NCBI GenBank assembly: GCA_013140985.1
Contig: JABFRU010000047.1
Span: 1-64,000 of the forward strand
Source of the DNA: Chitinophagaceae bacterium
GTDB taxonomy: Bacteria > Bacteroidota > Bacteroidia > Chitinophagales > Chitinophagaceae
DNA: 64,000 nt
Direction of reading: 5' to 3'
In this document: positions 23,224 to 32,676 of the stretch, piece by piece
How positions within the stretch are numbered: position 1 is the first letter of the stretch
How the letters are laid out: each line of letters begins with the position of its first letter
Translations under genes and position numbers: made by a program
The notes under the pieces: generated by a model
Told to the model about the DNA's origin: nothing
Seen by the model: the letters and a program-made list of their open reading frames with translations, nothing else
The model's database searches: none

Positions 23224-25962
23224 ATGCAACTAATTTTACGAAGACTTAGTGGAACAATACTGGTAATGATTTTATCCGTTCCCGTACTCCTTGCCCAGGA
23301 ACCCGACACGTTGAAACCGACCTCTCTTGATCCTAAATTGATTGAGTGGCAAAAATCCCGGATACCCAAACAATACACAATTGCATCTGTAAATATCACC
23401 GGCATTCGTTTTTTGGATACATCCATTGTTTATTCGATCGCTAATCTGCAACCCGGAGATAAATTCACACACCCCGGCGAAGATATTTTTGCAAAATCTA
23501 TTGCTTCTTTGTGGAGACAAAAGCTTTTTGCCAACGTCAAAGTTTTTGTAACAAAAGTGGAAGATGACAAGGTGTGGGTAGAAGTAAACCTGCAGGAAAG
23601 ACCAAGACTGGGCAATTTCAAATTTGTTGGCATTAATAAAACGGAAGAAGAAGACTTGCTGGGGAAGATCAATCTTGCCAAACAAACGATCATTACAGAA
23701 AACACCCGCCGGGAAATAACAGAAAGGATCACAAAATATTTTCAGGAGAAAGCATACAGGAATGTAACAGTGCGGATAGATGATTCACAACCTGACCCAG
23801 CCTTTGTGAACTCAAAAGCTATGACCATTTACGTTGATAAGGGAGAGAAGGTCAAGATCAACGAGATCAATTTTTATGGTAATAACAATGTAGATGATCT
23901 TAGGCTGAAAAAACAAATGAAGGGGACCAAAGAGATGAGCAAGTTCACTGTTCATCGTGACGAAGGAGTGGTACCAAGTCCTTTTGGCAAAAAAGAGAAA
24001 TACAATTTCGGCCAATATATCAACGACTGGGGTTTTCTTTCCATCAGTAAAACAAAAAAACTAATTGATCCCTGGTTTAAATTCAAACTCAGCGGCGCCA
24101 AATTCGATGCAAAGAAATTTGAAGAAGACAGGGAAAAAGTGCTGGACTATTATAATTCTATGGGTTACCGGGATGCCCAGATATTGGATGATACTTCTTA
24201 TGCAACCCTCAAGGGCAATATGAATATTGACCTTAAAATAGAAGAAGGCAGAAGATATTATTTCGGAAATATTACATGGAAAGGCAATGCTAAATATTCC
24301 GATTCATTGCTCAACGCAATCTTAGGTATCAATAAAGGAGATATTTATAATATCGGCATACTGAATAAGCGATTGGGTAAAGAAGCAGCGCAGGAGGGCG
24401 GAGATATCAGTGGCTTGTATATGGATGATGGCTATCTTTTTTTCCGTGCAGAACCGGTGGAAACCGCCGTTTATAATGATACCATTGATCATGAGATAAG
24501 AATTGTGGAAGGTCCGCAGGCAAGGATCAAGAATGTTACCATCGCCGGCAACGATAAAACAAAAGATTGGGTAATCCGCCGTGAACTGAGAACAGTCCCC
24601 GGTGAATTGTTTAGCCGCACCGACCTTATTCGTTCTCAAAGAGAATTGGCCAATCTGCAATACTTCAACCAGGAAACGATCAACCCAGGGGTTGTTCCCA
24701 ATGCAGAAGATGGTACGGTTGATATCAACTGGAAACTGGAAGAAAAATCATCAGACCAGCTGGAGTTATCCGCTGGCTGGGGCGGTGGCGTGGGACTTAC
24801 AGGAACACTCGGCGTTACTTTCAATAATTTTTCTATCAGGAATATCTGGAAAAGATCGGCATGGGATCCTTTGCCAACAGGGGATGGTCAAAAACTTAGC
24901 CTGCGGGTACAATCAAATGGCAAAGCTTATCAATCGTATAGCTTTTCATTTACAGAACCCTGGCTGGGAGGCAAAAAGAGAAATTCTTTATCTCTTTCAT
25001 TGAACAAAAGTGTTTACAGGAACGGGTATTATGACCAGACAACCGGTAATTATGAATTCGATGAGAATACCCTTCTGAAAACTTTTGGTATTGGCCTTTC
25101 ATTAGGCAAACAATTAAAATGGCCTGATGACTATTTCAGTATTGCTTATTCTATTAATTACACCCAATACAAAAGAAAGAACTATAACATATTTCCGGGA
25201 GCAAGTCCAACAGGAACGTCTAACAATTTAAGTTTCAAAATTTCATTGCAGCGTTCCTCTGTTTTCAATCCTGTTTATCCTGTAAGCGGATCGAATTTCC
25301 TTGCAAGTGTGCAATTCACTCCGCCTTATTCGCTTTTCAACAAGAGTATCGAAACATCAGAAGATAAGTATAAAAACCCTGAATATCACAAATGGCGTTT
25401 TAATGCAGAATGGTATGTTCCTATTGGCAAACCATTGGGCGCTGAGAAGAACAGGCAATTCGTTTTAAAGCTTGCAGCTAAGTACGGTTTCATGGGTCGC
25501 TATAATAGTAATCTTGATTATTCTCCGTTTGAACGGTTCCAGGTGGGTGATGCAGGACTAACCAACAACTTTGGTTTATTGGGATATGATATCGTAGCAC
25601 ACCGGGGCTATCCCGTTTATCAATCATCTGATCCTACCGTAAATCCTGATCAGCAAAGTGCGCAGAATTTTTTCACCATATTCAATAAATACCAGCTTGA
25701 ACTTCGTTTTCCATTGGTAACAAATCCGAGCAGCACTATTTATGGACTAACATTTTTTGAAGCAGCCAATGGGTGGTATAACTACAAAGACTATAATCCT
25801 TTCCGTTTGCGCCGCAGCGTAGGTGTGGGTATGCGTTTCTTCCTGCCTATGTTTGGATTGCTTGGATTTGATTATGGTATTGGACTTGACAGGCTGACAC
25901 CACAAACCGGCTTGAAAGGCGCAGCAAGATTCACCTTTATGCTGGGCTTTGAGCCGGAATAA
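23224..25962 (+). CDS. bamA: Outer membrane protein assembly factor BamA
   Basis: A 912-residue Omp85 protein, the core of the complex that inserts beta-barrels into the outer membrane. Signal peptide at the N-terminus (VLLAQEPDT follows). Several POTRA domains span about residues 50-440, for example NITGIRFLDTSIVYSIANLQ, EINFYGNNNVDDLRLKKQMK, NVTIAGNDKTKDWVIRRELR. The C-terminal barrel begins near LSAGWGGGVGLTGTLGVTFN and ends with FTFMLGFEPE. It is longer than the E. coli protein, mainly through an extended POTRA3-like segment. OmpH genes follow, as usual. Confidence 0.95.
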   Translation: MQLILRRLSGTILVMILSVPVLLAQEPDTLKPTSLDPKLIEWQKSRIPKQYTIASVNITGIRFLDTSIVYSIANLQPGDKFTHPGEDIFAKSIASLWRQKLFANVKVFVTKVEDDKVWVEVNLQERPRLGNFKFVGINKTEEEDLLGKINLAKQTIITENTRREITERITKYFQEKAYRNVTVRIDDSQPDPAFVNSKAMTIYVDKGEKVKINEINFYGNNNVDDLRLKKQMKGTKEMSKFTVHRDEGVVPSPFGKKEKYNFGQYINDWGFLSISKTKKLIDPWFKFKLSGAKFDAKKFEEDREKVLDYYNSMGYRDAQILDDTSYATLKGNMNIDLKIEEGRRYYFGNITWKGNAKYSDSLLNAILGINKGDIYNIGILNKRLGKEAAQEGGDISGLYMDDGYLFFRAEPVETAVYNDTIDHEIRIVEGPQARIKNVTIAGNDKTKDWVIRRELRTVPGELFSRTDLIRSQRELANLQYFNQETINPGVVPNAEDGTVDINWKLEEKSSDQLELSAGWGGGVGLTGTLGVTFNNFSIRNIWKRSAWDPLPTGDGQKLSLRVQSNGKAYQSYSFSFTEPWLGGKKRNSLSLSLNKSVYRNGYYDQTTGNYEFDENTLLKTFGIGLSLGKQLKWPDDYFSIAYSINYTQYKRKNYNIFPGASPTGTSNNLSFKISLQRSSVFNPVYPVSGSNFLASVQFTPPYSLFNKSIETSEDKYKNPEYHKWRFNAEWYVPIGKPLGAEKNRQFVLKLAAKYGFMGRYNSNLDYSPFERFQVGDAGLTNNFGLLGYDIVAHRGYPVYQSSDPTVNPDQQSAQNFFTIFNKYQLELRFPLVTNPSSTIYGLTFFEAANGWYNYKDYNPFRLRRSVGVGMRFFLPMFGLLGFDYGIGLDRLTPQTGLKGAARFTFMLGFEPE

Positions 25963-26102
25963 ATTATCAGATCGCAGATTATATAATTATAAATCCCTTT
26001 ATATGAAATGAGCTTTAAAAATTTACGGGCAATTTATTATGTTGACGAAGTAAGTTTTTAGGGCGAATTCTATGTGGCCAAAAAACAATAAAAATTAAAC
26101 AC

Positions 26103-26612
26103 ATGAAAAAGATCTTCTTGCTTGCCTTCTTTTCGGGTATTGCCATGATGGGTTTTTCACAGAAATATGCCATCATTGATACAAGGTATATATTGGATAA
26201 GATGCCTGAATACAAAGCAGCCCAAAAGCAGCTGGATGATATTGCTGCAGGCTGGCAAAAAGAAATTGATACTAAGCAAATGGAGCTGGATAATATGTAT
26301 AAATCTTTCGAAGCTGAGCAGGTAATGCTGACAGAAGAGTTGAAGAAAAAAAGAGAAGATCAGTTGTTCAATAAAGAAAAGGAATTAAGAGATCTGCAGC
26401 GCAAACGCTTTGGTTTTGAAGGCGATCTGTTCAAAAAAAGGCAGGAGTTGATAAAGCCTATCCAGGATAGGGTCTATAACGCCGTTCAGAAAATGGCGAT
26501 AAATAAGGAATACGATTTTGTGCTGGACAAAAGCGAGGGAATTACCATTATCTTTGCCGACCCTAAATTAGACAAGAGCGAAGATGTGCTGAAAGAACTG
26601 GGAATAAAATAA
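26103..26612 (+). CDS. OmpH/Skp family periplasmic chaperone (first copy)
   Basis: A 169-residue exported protein (signal peptide MKKIFLLAFFSGIAMMGFSQ). YAIIDTRYILDKMPEYKAAQ opens the OmpH domain, and a long charged helical section, the Skp tentacle (DKMEL-type heptads to ~residue 130), follows. The fold traps unfolded outer membrane proteins. It is 140 bases downstream of bamA and next to a second paralogue. Confidence 0.93.
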   Translation: MKKIFLLAFFSGIAMMGFSQKYAIIDTRYILDKMPEYKAAQKQLDDIAAGWQKEIDTKQMELDNMYKSFEAEQVMLTEELKKKREDQLFNKEKELRDLQRKRFGFEGDLFKKRQELIKPIQDRVYNAVQKMAINKEYDFVLDKSEGITIIFADPKLDKSEDVLKELGIK

Positions 26613-26732
26613 TGATGGGCGGATGTTAAAACGTCTTTTGAAACGCAACCAAATATTTAAAGGATTAATCTTTTAAAAGCTAATAAAATCTCCCGCTGAA
26701 ACGGGAACTAATTGAAAAGTAAAAAAAAACTC

Positions 26733-27290
26733 ATGAAAAAATTGCATGTATTGATCGCAGCGGTTGGATTGCTAATGGCTGGCAGCGCATCTGCACAAAC
26801 CAAAATTGCTTATGTACGCATTGATGATATAGTAAGCGTAATGCCCGACCTGGCTCCGGAAAAGATAAACATGGATACTGTAGGAGCACAGTTTGTAAAA
26901 GATTCCGTAATGCCCCGGTTGAATTATGTTCAGTCGGAGTATAACAGGAAACTCACCGAATACTCGGATTCTACAAAGCCTAAATCCGTCAGGGACCTGA
27001 TCCTAAAAGATTTGCAGGCCTTTCAGGAGGAATTGAGTAATGCCGACGCCCAAATACAGCAGGCCCAACAATACAAACAGCAAGAACTATTAAAACCATA
27101 TTATGCGAAAGCAAAAAAAGCTATAGAGCAGGTAGCAAAAGAAAAAGGTTATACGCATGTTATGAATACAGATGTTTTCCTGGTAGCTCCTGAAGCAGAT
27201 GATATTTCCCTTGCGGTAGTAGCTAAGCTCGGTATTAAATTGCCAAATCCACCCGCAAATAATAAGCCTGCACCAAAAACAGGTAATTAA
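26733..27290 (+). CDS. OmpH/Skp family periplasmic chaperone (second copy)
   Basis: A 185-residue protein from the ATG at 26733; an earlier in-frame TTG at 26712 is not needed. Signal peptide MKKLHVLIAAVGLLMAGSAS then AQ. KIAYVRIDDIVSVMPDLAPE begins the OmpH domain and a helical tentacle (NADAQIQQAQQYKQQELLK) follows. The C-terminus is a Pro/Asn-rich tail (PNPPANNKPAPKTGN) that the first copy lacks. It is followed by a strong terminator. Confidence 0.92.
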   Translation: MKKLHVLIAAVGLLMAGSASAQTKIAYVRIDDIVSVMPDLAPEKINMDTVGAQFVKDSVMPRLNYVQSEYNRKLTEYSDSTKPKSVRDLILKDLQAFQEELSNADAQIQQAQQYKQQELLKPYYAKAKKAIEQVAKEKGYTHVMNTDVFLVAPEADDISLAVVAKLGIKLPNPPANNKPAPKTGN

Positions 27291-27311
27291 TAAGAACTGG
27301 TTTCTATTCTG

Positions 27312-27346
27312 AAAACAGTCCCGTTTAAAGCGGGGCTGTTTTATTT
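27312..27346 (+). terminator. Intrinsic terminator after the ompH pair
   Basis: AAAACAGTCCCG (27312-27323) pairs with CGGGGCTGTTTT (27331-27342), 12 bp with one G-T pair, and runs into TTTTATTTT. Confidence 0.85.
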
Positions 27347-27369
27347 TCAGGCATACAAGAGCCGCTGCT

Positions 27370-27377
27370 TAATTTTG
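27370..27377 (+). promoter_or_regulatory. -7 element of murI
   Basis: TAATTTTG, full TAnnTTTG match, only 4 bases before the ATG at 27382, which implies a very short or absent leader. Confidence 0.4.
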
Positions 27378-27381
27378 CAAT

Positions 27382-28227
27382 ATGGCTTCTCGAAATCCTA
27401 TCGGAGTATTTGATTCAGGCTATGGTGGCCTTACCGTATTGAAAGAGATCATTTATAAGCTTCCGCAATATGATTATCTCTATTTGGGAGATAATGCAAG
27501 ATCACCGTATGGCAATCGTTCATTCGATACTGTTTATCATTATACGCTTGAATGTGTGCAATGGTTCTTTCAGCAGGGTTGTTCATTGGTGATACTGGCT
27601 TGTAATACGGCTTCTGCAAAAGCATTAAGAACTCTTCAGCAAAATGATCTTCCGAAAATCGCACCTAATAAAAGAGTATTAGGAGTAATAAGACCAACCG
27701 CTGAAATTATCGGTAATTTTTCGGAAACACAAGAAGTGGGCATACTGGCAACAATCGGAACGGTGGTGTCTGAGTCTTATCCCATGGAGATCGCTAAATT
27801 TTTTCCTGACCTGAAAGTATTCCAGGAGGCTTGCCCCATGTGGGTGCCATTGGTAGAGAATAATGAACACACACATCATGGGGCAGATTTTTTTGTGAAG
27901 AAGAATATGCATAGCATATTTGAAAAAGGAGAGAATATTGACGTATTGCTGATGGCCTGCACTCATTATCCCTTATTGAGAGAAAAAATTGAAGAGTACT
28001 TGCCGGTGGGTGTAAAGCTTGTTTCGCAGGGCGAAATCGTAGCTGATAGTCTTGCTGATTACCTGCTCCGGCATCCTGAAATAGAAAGTCTTTGCAGCCA
28101 AAAAGGCCAACGGAGTTTTTATACCACCGACTCAACAGCTGACTTTGATAACCATGCTACAATCTTTTTTGGAGAGGCTGTGCTTTCAAAACATATTGAC
28201 CTCGAAACCATTAAATCAGGGAAATAG
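27382..28227 (+). CDS. murI: Glutamate racemase
   Basis: A 281-residue enzyme that makes D-glutamate for peptidoglycan. The two catalytic Cys motifs are present: ACNTASAKALR (Cys74) and MACTHYPLL. The N-terminal IGVFDSGYGGLTVLKEI and YLGDNARSPYGNRS also match. Length is typical. It is downstream of the OmpH terminator and has its own promoter. Confidence 0.95.
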   Translation: MASRNPIGVFDSGYGGLTVLKEIIYKLPQYDYLYLGDNARSPYGNRSFDTVYHYTLECVQWFFQQGCSLVILACNTASAKALRTLQQNDLPKIAPNKRVLGVIRPTAEIIGNFSETQEVGILATIGTVVSESYPMEIAKFFPDLKVFQEACPMWVPLVENNEHTHHGADFFVKKNMHSIFEKGENIDVLLMACTHYPLLREKIEEYLPVGVKLVSQGEIVADSLADYLLRHPEIESLCSQKGQRSFYTTDSTADFDNHATIFFGEAVLSKHIDLETIKSGK

Positions 28228-28300
28228 CCTGTCATTGATCTTTGTAGCCAGTTTACATAATTTAAGCCTCTTGTACCCTCGTTTTAAGGCTCAAACCCCT

Positions 28301-28308
28301 TACCTTTG
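28301..28308 (+). promoter_or_regulatory. -7 element of rpmH
   Basis: TACCTTTG, full TAnnTTTG match, ~120 bases before the rpmH ATG. The transcript would have a long leader that contains the CCCGCC / GGCGGG hairpin near 28322-28336. Confidence 0.45.
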
Positions 28309-28430
28309 CCGTCCTTTCATCCCGCCTGGGCGGGACAAGTGTGGTGACTTGTAAAATCCAGGCGAAATGTTGAAACCTGGTTCGCTTCTCCCGAACCTTA
28401 TTTCATCAAAGTGAAAAAAAGAAAATAATA

Positions 28431-28586
28431 ATGAAACGTACATTCCAACCTCATCGTAAGCGCCGTAAAACAGTACATGGTTTTCGTAAGCGTATGCAAA
28501 CTGCTAATGGCCGAAAAGTATTGGCTAGCCGCCGTGCAAAAGGCCGCAAGAAACTGACAGTTTCCGATGAAAGTAAATTAAAATAG
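28431..28586 (+). CDS. rpmH: 50S ribosomal protein L34
   Basis: A 51-residue basic protein, [20 protein letters not shown], then [20 protein letters not shown], an unmistakable L34. It packs into the exit-tunnel side of the large subunit. It stands upstream of rnpA and yidD, the classical rpmH-rnpA-yidD order. A terminator hairpin after the stop suggests that it may be made as a separate short mRNA, with partial read-through. Confidence 0.97.
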   Translation: MKRTFQPHRKRRKTVHGFRKRMQTANGRKVLASRRAKGRKKLTVSDESKLK

Positions 28587-28626
28587 TTCCTGCCCCTGGT
28601 GAAACGGATGGGTTAGATTATTAATG

Positions 28627-28660
28627 GTCCCGGTTACGCCGGGACTATTTTATTTTTGTA
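28627..28660 (+). terminator. Intrinsic terminator between rpmH and rnpA
   Basis: GTCCCGG (28627-28633), loop TTACG, CCGGGAC (28639-28645), followed by TATTTTATTTTT. Confidence 0.7.
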
Positions 28661-28678
28661 TGGATCGGGGAAAAAATC

Positions 28679-29065
28679 ATGACAAGGAAATTTACATTAG
28701 GAAAAGATGAACGGCTGAAAAGCCGGAAGCTGATCGATGAATTATTTGATAAAGGCCAAAAATTCTCAACGGGCTTTTTCAGGGTTCATTTTCTTTTTAA
28801 TGAATCGGCTGAATCAAAGCTTCAGTTTGGTGCCGGAGTAAGTAATAAAAATTTTAAAAAGGCAGTTGACCGCAACAGGATAAAACGATTGACAAAAGAA
28901 GCATGGCGATTACAAAAAAATGAATTGAATGAGAAGCTATTATTATCGGGAAAAATGATGAATGTTTTTCTTATTTATACGGGTAAAACAATACCTGAGT
29001 ATAGCGGGGTATTCGAGACGATAACAAAGATCATAAACAAGCTTACTAAAACTATTCCTGGTTGA
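28679..29065 (+). CDS. rnpA: Ribonuclease P protein component
   Basis: A 128-residue basic protein that pairs with the RNase P RNA to mature tRNA 5' ends. The core motif [17 protein letters not shown] (RNR … K … WR) is present, along with the [20 protein letters not shown] start. It overlaps the yidD start by 4 bases (29062-29065). Confidence 0.95.
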   Translation: MTRKFTLGKDERLKSRKLIDELFDKGQKFSTGFFRVHFLFNESAESKLQFGAGVSNKNFKKAVDRNRIKRLTKEAWRLQKNELNEKLLLSGKMMNVFLIYTGKTIPEYSGVFETITKIINKLTKTIPG

Positions 29066-29292
29066 AAACATTTCTCCGCATATTAAGCCTTCCTTTTATT
29101 GCCCTGATAAAAGTTTATCAATGGGTCATTTCTCCCATACTGGGGCCCAAGTGCAGGTTCACACCCACCTGCTCACATTATGCAGCTGAAGCATTAAAAA
29201 AACATGGGGTATTTAAGGGTATGTGGTTGGCTCTCAAACGCATCAGCCGGTGTCATCCATGGGGAGGCAGTGGATATGATCCTGTGCCATAA
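29062..29292 (+). CDS. yidD: Membrane protein insertion efficiency factor YidD
   Basis: A 76-residue protein that helps YidC-dependent membrane insertion. [20 protein letters not shown] and [11 protein letters not shown] match the family exactly, with the [14 protein letters not shown]-type end ([14 protein letters not shown]). The start is a TTG at 29062 lying inside the rnpA stop region, as no in-frame ATG occurs before the conserved part; translational coupling to rnpA is likely. A single N-terminal hydrophobic helix is visible. Confidence 0.95.
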   Translation: MKTFLRILSLPFIALIKVYQWVISPILGPKCRFTPTCSHYAAEALKKHGVFKGMWLALKRISRCHPWGGSGYDPVP

Positions 29293-29377
29293 TTTAATTT
29301 CCACCGGTAGCGAAATAATTCTATTTTGTAGGCTCATTAAATCAAAACCAGTTTTAATAATTTAAAAAATGACATTT

Positions 29378-29683
29378 ATGAGAAAGAATTTGTTTTCGTT
29401 TTTTGCACTTGCACTTGTGATTTCACTGGCTTCCTGCGGAGGTAAGGGCGGTGGATTTGAAGGTGATGTAAGAAAGATGGCCAACTATCGTTGTGAACTT
29501 CAGAAGTTGATGGCAATGGACCAGGCGGATGAAAAAACGCAGAAAAAAGTAGCCGATCTGCAGAAAGAAATGGGTGAATTTGCAGACAAAATGGGAAAAA
29601 AATATGAGGATAAAAAAGATGATAAAGCAATGGAGGAAAAAGCAGAAAAGATCATGGATGAAGTAATGGAAAAATGTAAATAA
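29378..29683 (+). CDS. Small lipoprotein with charged C-terminus
   Basis: A 101-residue protein starting MRKNLFSFFALALVISLASC, a lipoprotein signal with lipobox SLASC, so it would be lipidated at that Cys. A Gly-rich linker and a long, highly charged helical part follow (KKVADLQKEMGEFADKMGKK and EEKAEKIMDEVMEKCK). An ATG three codons upstream (29369) is also possible. No family recognised; it lies between yidD and a bidirectional terminator. Confidence 0.75.
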   Translation: MRKNLFSFFALALVISLASCGGKGGGFEGDVRKMANYRCELQKLMAMDQADEKTQKKVADLQKEMGEFADKMGKKYEDKKDDKAMEEKAEKIMDEVMEKCK

Positions 29684-29692
29684 AAGAACAGT

Positions 29693-29730
29693 AAAAAAAT
29701 CCCCTGCTACGCCAGGGGATTTTTTTATTT
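29693..29730. terminator. Bidirectional intrinsic terminator
   Basis: AAAAAAATCCCCTG (29693-29706), 6-base loop, CAGGGGATTTTTTT (29713-29726). Both strands end in a T-run, so it serves the lipoprotein gene and the convergent sod gene. Confidence 0.9.
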
Positions 29731-29752
29731 AGTCTCTTCCCGATAATAAACC

Positions 29753-30349
29753 TTAGTATCTCTCTGCCACTCTGTTCCAGTCAACCACATTCCAGATAGC
29801 AGTTAAATAATCGGCTCTTTTATTCTGATACTTCAGGTAGTAAGCATGTTCCCATACATCTATACCCAATAATGGCACTCCTTTATTTTCTGCAACATCC
29901 ATCAATGGATTATCCTGGTTAGCAGTTGATGTAATATCCAGTTTACCGTCTTTCTTAATAATCAGCCAGGCCCAACCGCTGCCAAACCTGCCAACACCCG
30001 CCGCTGCAAATTTTGTTTTGAATTCATCAAATGAACCAAATGCTTCATTGAGAGCATCAGCTAATTTACCAGAGGGAACTCCGCCACCATTGGGCGACAA
30101 ACTATTCCAGAAAAAAGTATGATTCCAGTGACCGCCACCATTATTACGAACGGCAGGAGAGATCGACCCTGCTGATTCTACCAGTTCTTCCAATGATTTG
30201 TTCTCATGCTCTGTTCCTGCAATTGCTTTATTCAGGTTGTCAACATAAGCCTGGTGATGTTTGCCATGGTGTATTTGCATGGTTGTGGTGTCAATGTGCG
30301 GCTCCAGTGCATCATGTGCATAAGGTAATGCCGGTAGTGTAAAGGCCAT
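29753..30349 (-). CDS. Superoxide dismutase, Fe/Mn type
   Basis: A 198-residue cytoplasmic enzyme that converts superoxide to hydrogen peroxide and oxygen. Metal ligands are visible in [11 protein letters not shown], in [11 protein letters not shown] and in [14 protein letters not shown] (Asp and His of DVWEH). Gly-Gln type and metal cannot be decided with certainty. The -7 element TACTTTTG (30401-30408, minus strand) stands ~52 bases upstream of the start. Confidence 0.95.
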   Translation of the reverse strand: MAFTLPALPYAHDALEPHIDTTTMQIHHGKHHQAYVDNLNKAIAGTEHENKSLEELVESAGSISPAVRNNGGGHWNHTFFWNSLSPNGGGVPSGKLADALNEAFGSFDEFKTKFAAAGVGRFGSGWAWLIIKKDGKLDITSTANQDNPLMDVAENKGVPLLGIDVWEHAYYLKYQNKRADYLTAIWNVVDWNRVAERY

Positions 30350-30400
30350 ATTATTTTAGATTTTTGATTTAAGATTTACGATCTGTTCTTTATTGGATAA

Positions 30401-30408
30401 CAAAAGTA
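30401..30408 (-). promoter_or_regulatory. -7 element of the superoxide dismutase gene
   Basis: Minus strand reads TACTTTTG, full TAnnTTTG match, 51 bases before the sod ATG. Confidence 0.45.
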
Positions 30409-30462
30409 GCAACTGTGATTATAAATTAAGACAGGAATTGATTTTGTTTCGGTTCTCGCAAA

Positions 30463-30768
30463 TCATTTTTTCAACCTGTTCAGCTTTTTTCCTTTTTCAG
30501 TAAAAGTTTCTACAATGCCTCTTGTTTCAAGGTCCAGCCGAATGGAAATAGTGTACCATGGCACAGAACCGTTGAAAGACGGCATCTTTTTTCGCATGAT
30601 CTTTACCACATCATCTGTCAGGTCGGTAAATGTTTTTCCTTTACTTCCTTTCAGGCTTTGAAGAATAGCAGCTTTGACAGGTTCATAGATCTCGCTATCA
30701 ATTTTAAATTGACTACCCGTCCGGGGATGTGTGGTAATGATAGATTTTTGTCTGACAGCTTTTGCCAT
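30463..30768 (-). CDS. DUF6958-like hypothetical protein
   Basis: A 101-residue basic cytoplasmic protein (MAKAVRQKSIITTHPRTGSQ, then a winged-helix-like pattern with SVPWYTISIRLDLETRGIVE). It resembles DUF6958, a small family of unknown function. The ATG overlaps the tadA stop (30768-30770), so it is the second gene of a tadA operon. A nucleic-acid-binding role would fit the basic, winged-helix-like layout but is only inference. Confidence 0.6.
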   Translation of the reverse strand: MAKAVRQKSIITTHPRTGSQFKIDSEIYEPVKAAILQSLKGSKGKTFTDLTDDVVKIMRKKMPSFNGSVPWYTISIRLDLETRGIVETFTEKGKKLNRLKK

Positions 30769-31205
30769 TATCGTTTGTTTTTAAAAAAATCTTTTACGAG
30801 TTTGGCACATTCATCTTTCATCACTCCTCTTATCAATTCTGTTTTAGGATGAAAAGGCCAGTTGCTTCCGGCAGTTTTTTTATAACCGTTTTTTTCATCG
30901 TCTGCACCATACACAAGTTTTCCGATCTTGCTCCAATAAATAGCGCCGGCACACATGAGGCAGGGTTCTATTGTTACATATAATGTTGCCTCCGGCAAAT
31001 ATTTGCTGCCAAGTGAATTAAAAGCGGATGTCAATGCGATCATTTCTGCATGAGCTGTCGGGTCATTCAATCGCTCGGTCATATTATGTCCTCTGGCAAT
31101 GATCTTATCATTGATGACGACAACAGCCCCAATAGGAATTTCATCATCTTCCAATGCCTTCTTTGCTTCTTTCAGCGCCTGCATCATATAGTATTCATCG
31201 GTCAT
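30768..31205 (-). CDS. tadA: tRNA-specific adenosine deaminase
   Basis: A 145-residue zinc enzyme converting A34 to inosine in tRNA-Arg. His52 and Glu54 (TAHAEMIAL) and Cys82 / Cys85 (PCLMCAGAI) form the zinc site and proton shuttle of the cytidine/deoxycytidylate deaminase family. It is divergent from the aldehyde dehydrogenase gene and has the DUF6958-like gene downstream. Confidence 0.95.
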   Translation of the reverse strand: MTDEYYMMQALKEAKKALEDDEIPIGAVVVINDKIIARGHNMTERLNDPTAHAEMIALTSAFNSLGSKYLPEATLYVTIEPCLMCAGAIYWSKIGKLVYGADDEKNGYKKTAGSNWPFHPKTELIRGVMKDECAKLVKDFFKNKR

Positions 31206-31245
31206 TATGGAACGGTTTGACTAACTTGGTATAAAATTAAAGTTA

Positions 31246-32619
31246 ATGGCAGATATATCAGCCCTGGAAAAAATGAGGCAGTATTTTGACGCCGGTACCA
31301 CCAAACCGTATGCTTTTAGAAAAGAGCAATTAAAAAAACTAAAAACTTCTATTTTAAGCCATGAGCAGGAGCTGTATGATGCATTATATGCTGATCTGAA
31401 AAAAAGTCCCGAAGAGACCTGGGTCACCGAAACAGGAATGGTGTTGGCGGAATTAAACACTGCTATTAAACACCTGAAAAGCTGGATGAGCCCTGATAGA
31501 GTGGGAACAAATTTGCTGAACCTTCCTTCCCGCAGCAGGGTGATGAAAGAACCATTGGGAGTTGTTTTGATCATCGGGCCATGGAATTATCCTTTTCAAT
31601 TACTCATCAACCCATTGATCGGTGCTATTGCGGCCGGTAATTGTGTAGTATTGAAGCCCAGTGAATTTGCGCCAGCTACTGATGCAGTGATGAAAAAGGT
31701 CATTGAAGAAGTTTTTTCAAAAGAATATATTTTATATGTGCAAGGCGATGGTGCAACTGTCATTCCTCAAATGACGAACAACTTTACATTCGGTCATATT
31801 TTTTATACAGGAAGTACGGCAGTAGGAAAGATCATTTATAAAATGGCAGCGGAAAGATTGGTTCCTGTTACACTGGAGCTGGGAGGAAAAAGCCCCTGTA
31901 TTGTAGAAAGTGATGCCAATATCAAAGTATCGGCACGCCGCATTGCCATGACAAAATTCTCAAACGCCGGGCAAATGTGTGTGGCGCCTGATTATGTATT
32001 AGTGCAGGAATCAGTAAAAGATAAGTTCATAGCAGCAGTAAAAGAAACGATACAACAATTTTATACAGAGAGGCCGGAGGAAAGTTATAATTATGGAAAG
32101 ATCATCAATGAAAAACAATTTGATCGCATTGCAAATTATTTGTCAAACGGAACAAAAATTCATGGCGGAAGAATAAACAAAGAAAAACTTTTTATTGAAC
32201 CCACTATATTGACCGATGTTCCATTGGATGCGCCGGTGATGCAGGATGAGATATTCGGGCCGGTATTGCCCATTATTTCTTTTAATACGATGAGTGATGC
32301 AAAGAAAATAATTGATAAACATCCCAATCCTTTATCAATATATGTATATACATCCAGTAAGAAAAAAGAGAATGAGTGGCTGGAAGCTATACCCGCTGGC
32401 GGTGGTTGTGTAAATAATTCAAGCTGGCATTTGACGAACCATAATTTACCATTTGGGGGAAGAGGTTTTAGTGGCACGGGCAATTATCATGGCAAATATT
32501 CCTTTGATACATTCAGTCATAAAAAAGCGATCATGAAAACGCCAACATGGTTCGACCCGAAGATCAAATACCCGCCACTGAAAGGAAGATTGAAATTGTT
32601 TAAATGGGTGATACGATAA
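31246..32619 (+). CDS. Aldehyde dehydrogenase, class 3 / fatty aldehyde type
   Basis: A 457-residue NAD(P)-dependent enzyme oxidising aldehydes to acids. Catalytic Cys245 is in NAGQMCVAPDY and general base Glu211 in LELGGKSP. The length, the GPWNYPFQLL motif and the PFGGRGFSGTGNYHGKYSFD end match the class-3 family that includes coniferyl and fatty aldehyde dehydrogenases. No signal peptide. Its stop lies 2 bases before the left inverted repeat of the GxxExxY element. Confidence 0.94.
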   Translation: MADISALEKMRQYFDAGTTKPYAFRKEQLKKLKTSILSHEQELYDALYADLKKSPEETWVTETGMVLAELNTAIKHLKSWMSPDRVGTNLLNLPSRSRVMKEPLGVVLIIGPWNYPFQLLINPLIGAIAAGNCVVLKPSEFAPATDAVMKKVIEEVFSKEYILYVQGDGATVIPQMTNNFTFGHIFYTGSTAVGKIIYKMAAERLVPVTLELGGKSPCIVESDANIKVSARRIAMTKFSNAGQMCVAPDYVLVQESVKDKFIAAVKETIQQFYTERPEESYNYGKIINEKQFDRIANYLSNGTKIHGGRINKEKLFIEPTILTDVPLDAPVMQDEIFGPVLPIISFNTMSDAKKIIDKHPNPLSIYVYTSSKKKENEWLEAIPAGGGCVNNSSWHLTNHNLPFGGRGFSGTGNYHGKYSFDTFSHKKAIMKTPTWFDPKIKYPPLKGRLKLFKWVIR

Positions 32620-32621
32620 GG

Positions 32622-32650
32622 TTCCCACAAAGCCACTAAGAACACAAAGA
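32622..32650 (+). repeat. Left 29-bp inverted repeat of the GxxExxY unit
   Basis: Begins TTCCCACAAAGCCACTAAGA. Partner at 33065-33093 differs at three positions. Confidence 0.75.
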
Positions 32651-32676
32651 AATTCTTTTCTCGTAAAATCAAATGA

